Source: Pseudomonas fluorescens
GTDB taxonomy: Bacteria > Pseudomonadota > Gammaproteobacteria > Pseudomonadales > Pseudomonadaceae
Direction of reading: 5' to 3'
NCBI RefSeq assembly: GCF_902497625.1
Contig: NZ_CABVGX010000052.1
Location: 1 to 40,227 of the forward strand
Length of the DNA: 40,227 nt
Shown: positions 39,951-40,227 of the stretch, piece by piece
Position numbering within the stretch: position 1 is the stretch's first letter
Layout of the letters: each line of letters opens with the position of its first letter
Position numbers and translations under genes: made by a program
The notes under the pieces: model-generated
The model's database searches: none
What the model was told of the DNA's origin: nothing
The model's input: the letters and a program-made list of their open reading frames with translations, nothing else

Positions 39951-40227
39951 ACGCGCAGGCGCCGGATGCGCGGCAAGTGGTGCGAGCGGCGGCGCAATGG
40001 CTCGCGCTTGTGGAGTCCGGCAGCGCCAATGAGCAGGACCGCGTCAACTTGCAACGGTGGCGCGACAGCTGCGCCAGTCATGAGCAAGCCTGGCAGAAGG
40101 CCCAGGCGTTGCGTCAGCGGTTTTCCGATCTGCCGTCCGGCCTGGCCATGAGTACGCTGGATCGTCCTGACCCCGGCCGGCGCGTGCTCCTCAAACGCAC
40201 CCTCGGCGCCGTGGCGCTAGTGCCGGC
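39947..40227 (+). CDS. FecR-type anti-sigma factor, N-terminal part only
   Basis: The first 93 codons of a FecR-family inner-membrane anti-sigma regulator, cut by the window end. The N-terminal cytoplasmic domain is recognisable: VVRAAAQWLALVESGSANEQ, then LQRWRDSCASHEQAWQKAQA, the W-rich helix set that holds the FecI partner. A basic segment LLKRTLGAVALVPA begins what should be the transmembrane helix. GTG 39947 overlaps the sigma gene stop as GTGA, so the pair is translationally coupled. A TonB-dependent receptor gene would be expected beyond the window. Confidence 0.88.
   Translation, partial: MNAQAPDARQVVRAAAQWLALVESGSANEQDRVNLQRWRDSCASHEQAWQKAQALRQRFSDLPSGLAMSTLDRPDPGRRVLLKRTLGAVALVP

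Overview
The window looks like core chromosome of a Pseudomonas of the P. fluorescens group. This rests on the high-GC coding bias, the gene order leuC-leuD-methyltransferase-leuB-asd-usg-like-fimV-truA-trpF-accD-folC-dedD-cvpA-purF-metZ, which I recall from Pseudomonas genomes, and the many REP/REPIN palindromes of two typical families (GTGGGAGCGGGCTTGCTCGCG-like and GTAGCAGCTGCCGAAGGCTGC-like) between genes. No phage, integrase, transposase or CRISPR array was seen.

Layout. 1-5000: a cut-off secreted small protein (minus), exonuclease III, arylamine N-acetyltransferase, a nucleobase permease behind a perfect 16-bp palindrome, tRNA-Asn (minus), and two small conserved-looking genes that converge and share their stop bases. 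5000-10300: an aspartate/aromatic aminotransferase (minus), divergent uvrB, then gltX. 10550-11175: a tRNA transcription unit with a strong promoter and a duplicated tRNA-Ala(GGC)-tRNA-Glu(TTC) block, ended by a terminator. 11300-14200: TetR regulator, alpha/beta hydrolase, hotdog thioesterase, dusC. 14216-14800: ibpA-type small heat-shock gene with a sigma-32 promoter and a short ROSE-like RNA thermometer. 15108-19346 (minus): a five-PAS GGDEF-EAL cyclic-di-GMP protein and a LysR regulator, the latter divergent from leuC.

19493-24855: leucine biosynthesis (leuC, leuD, leuB) with a methyltransferase inside the cluster, followed by asd. 25099-38549: an Asd paralog that has lost its catalytic residues, fimV, truA, trpF, accD-folC-dedD (overlapping), cvpA, purF, and metZ with an overlapping SDR gene. 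A dense 37-bp tandem REP array sits between dedD and cvpA. 38766-39294: a second tRNA unit (Val, Asp, Asp). 39388-end: a Fur-box-preceded FecI-type sigma factor overlapping a FecR-type anti-sigma gene that runs off the window.

Functionally the window is housekeeping: amino-acid synthesis (leu, asd, trpF, metZ), purine entry (purF), fatty-acid and folate steps (accD, folC), translation (gltX, tRNAs, truA, dusC), repair (uvrB, exonuclease III), and polar or envelope proteins (FimV, DedD, CvpA). I found no convincing undescribed multi-gene system. The best second-look items are the ibpA RNA thermometer, the degenerate Asd paralog, paired hairpins with compensatory changes in duplicated tRNA spacers, and the tandem REP array.
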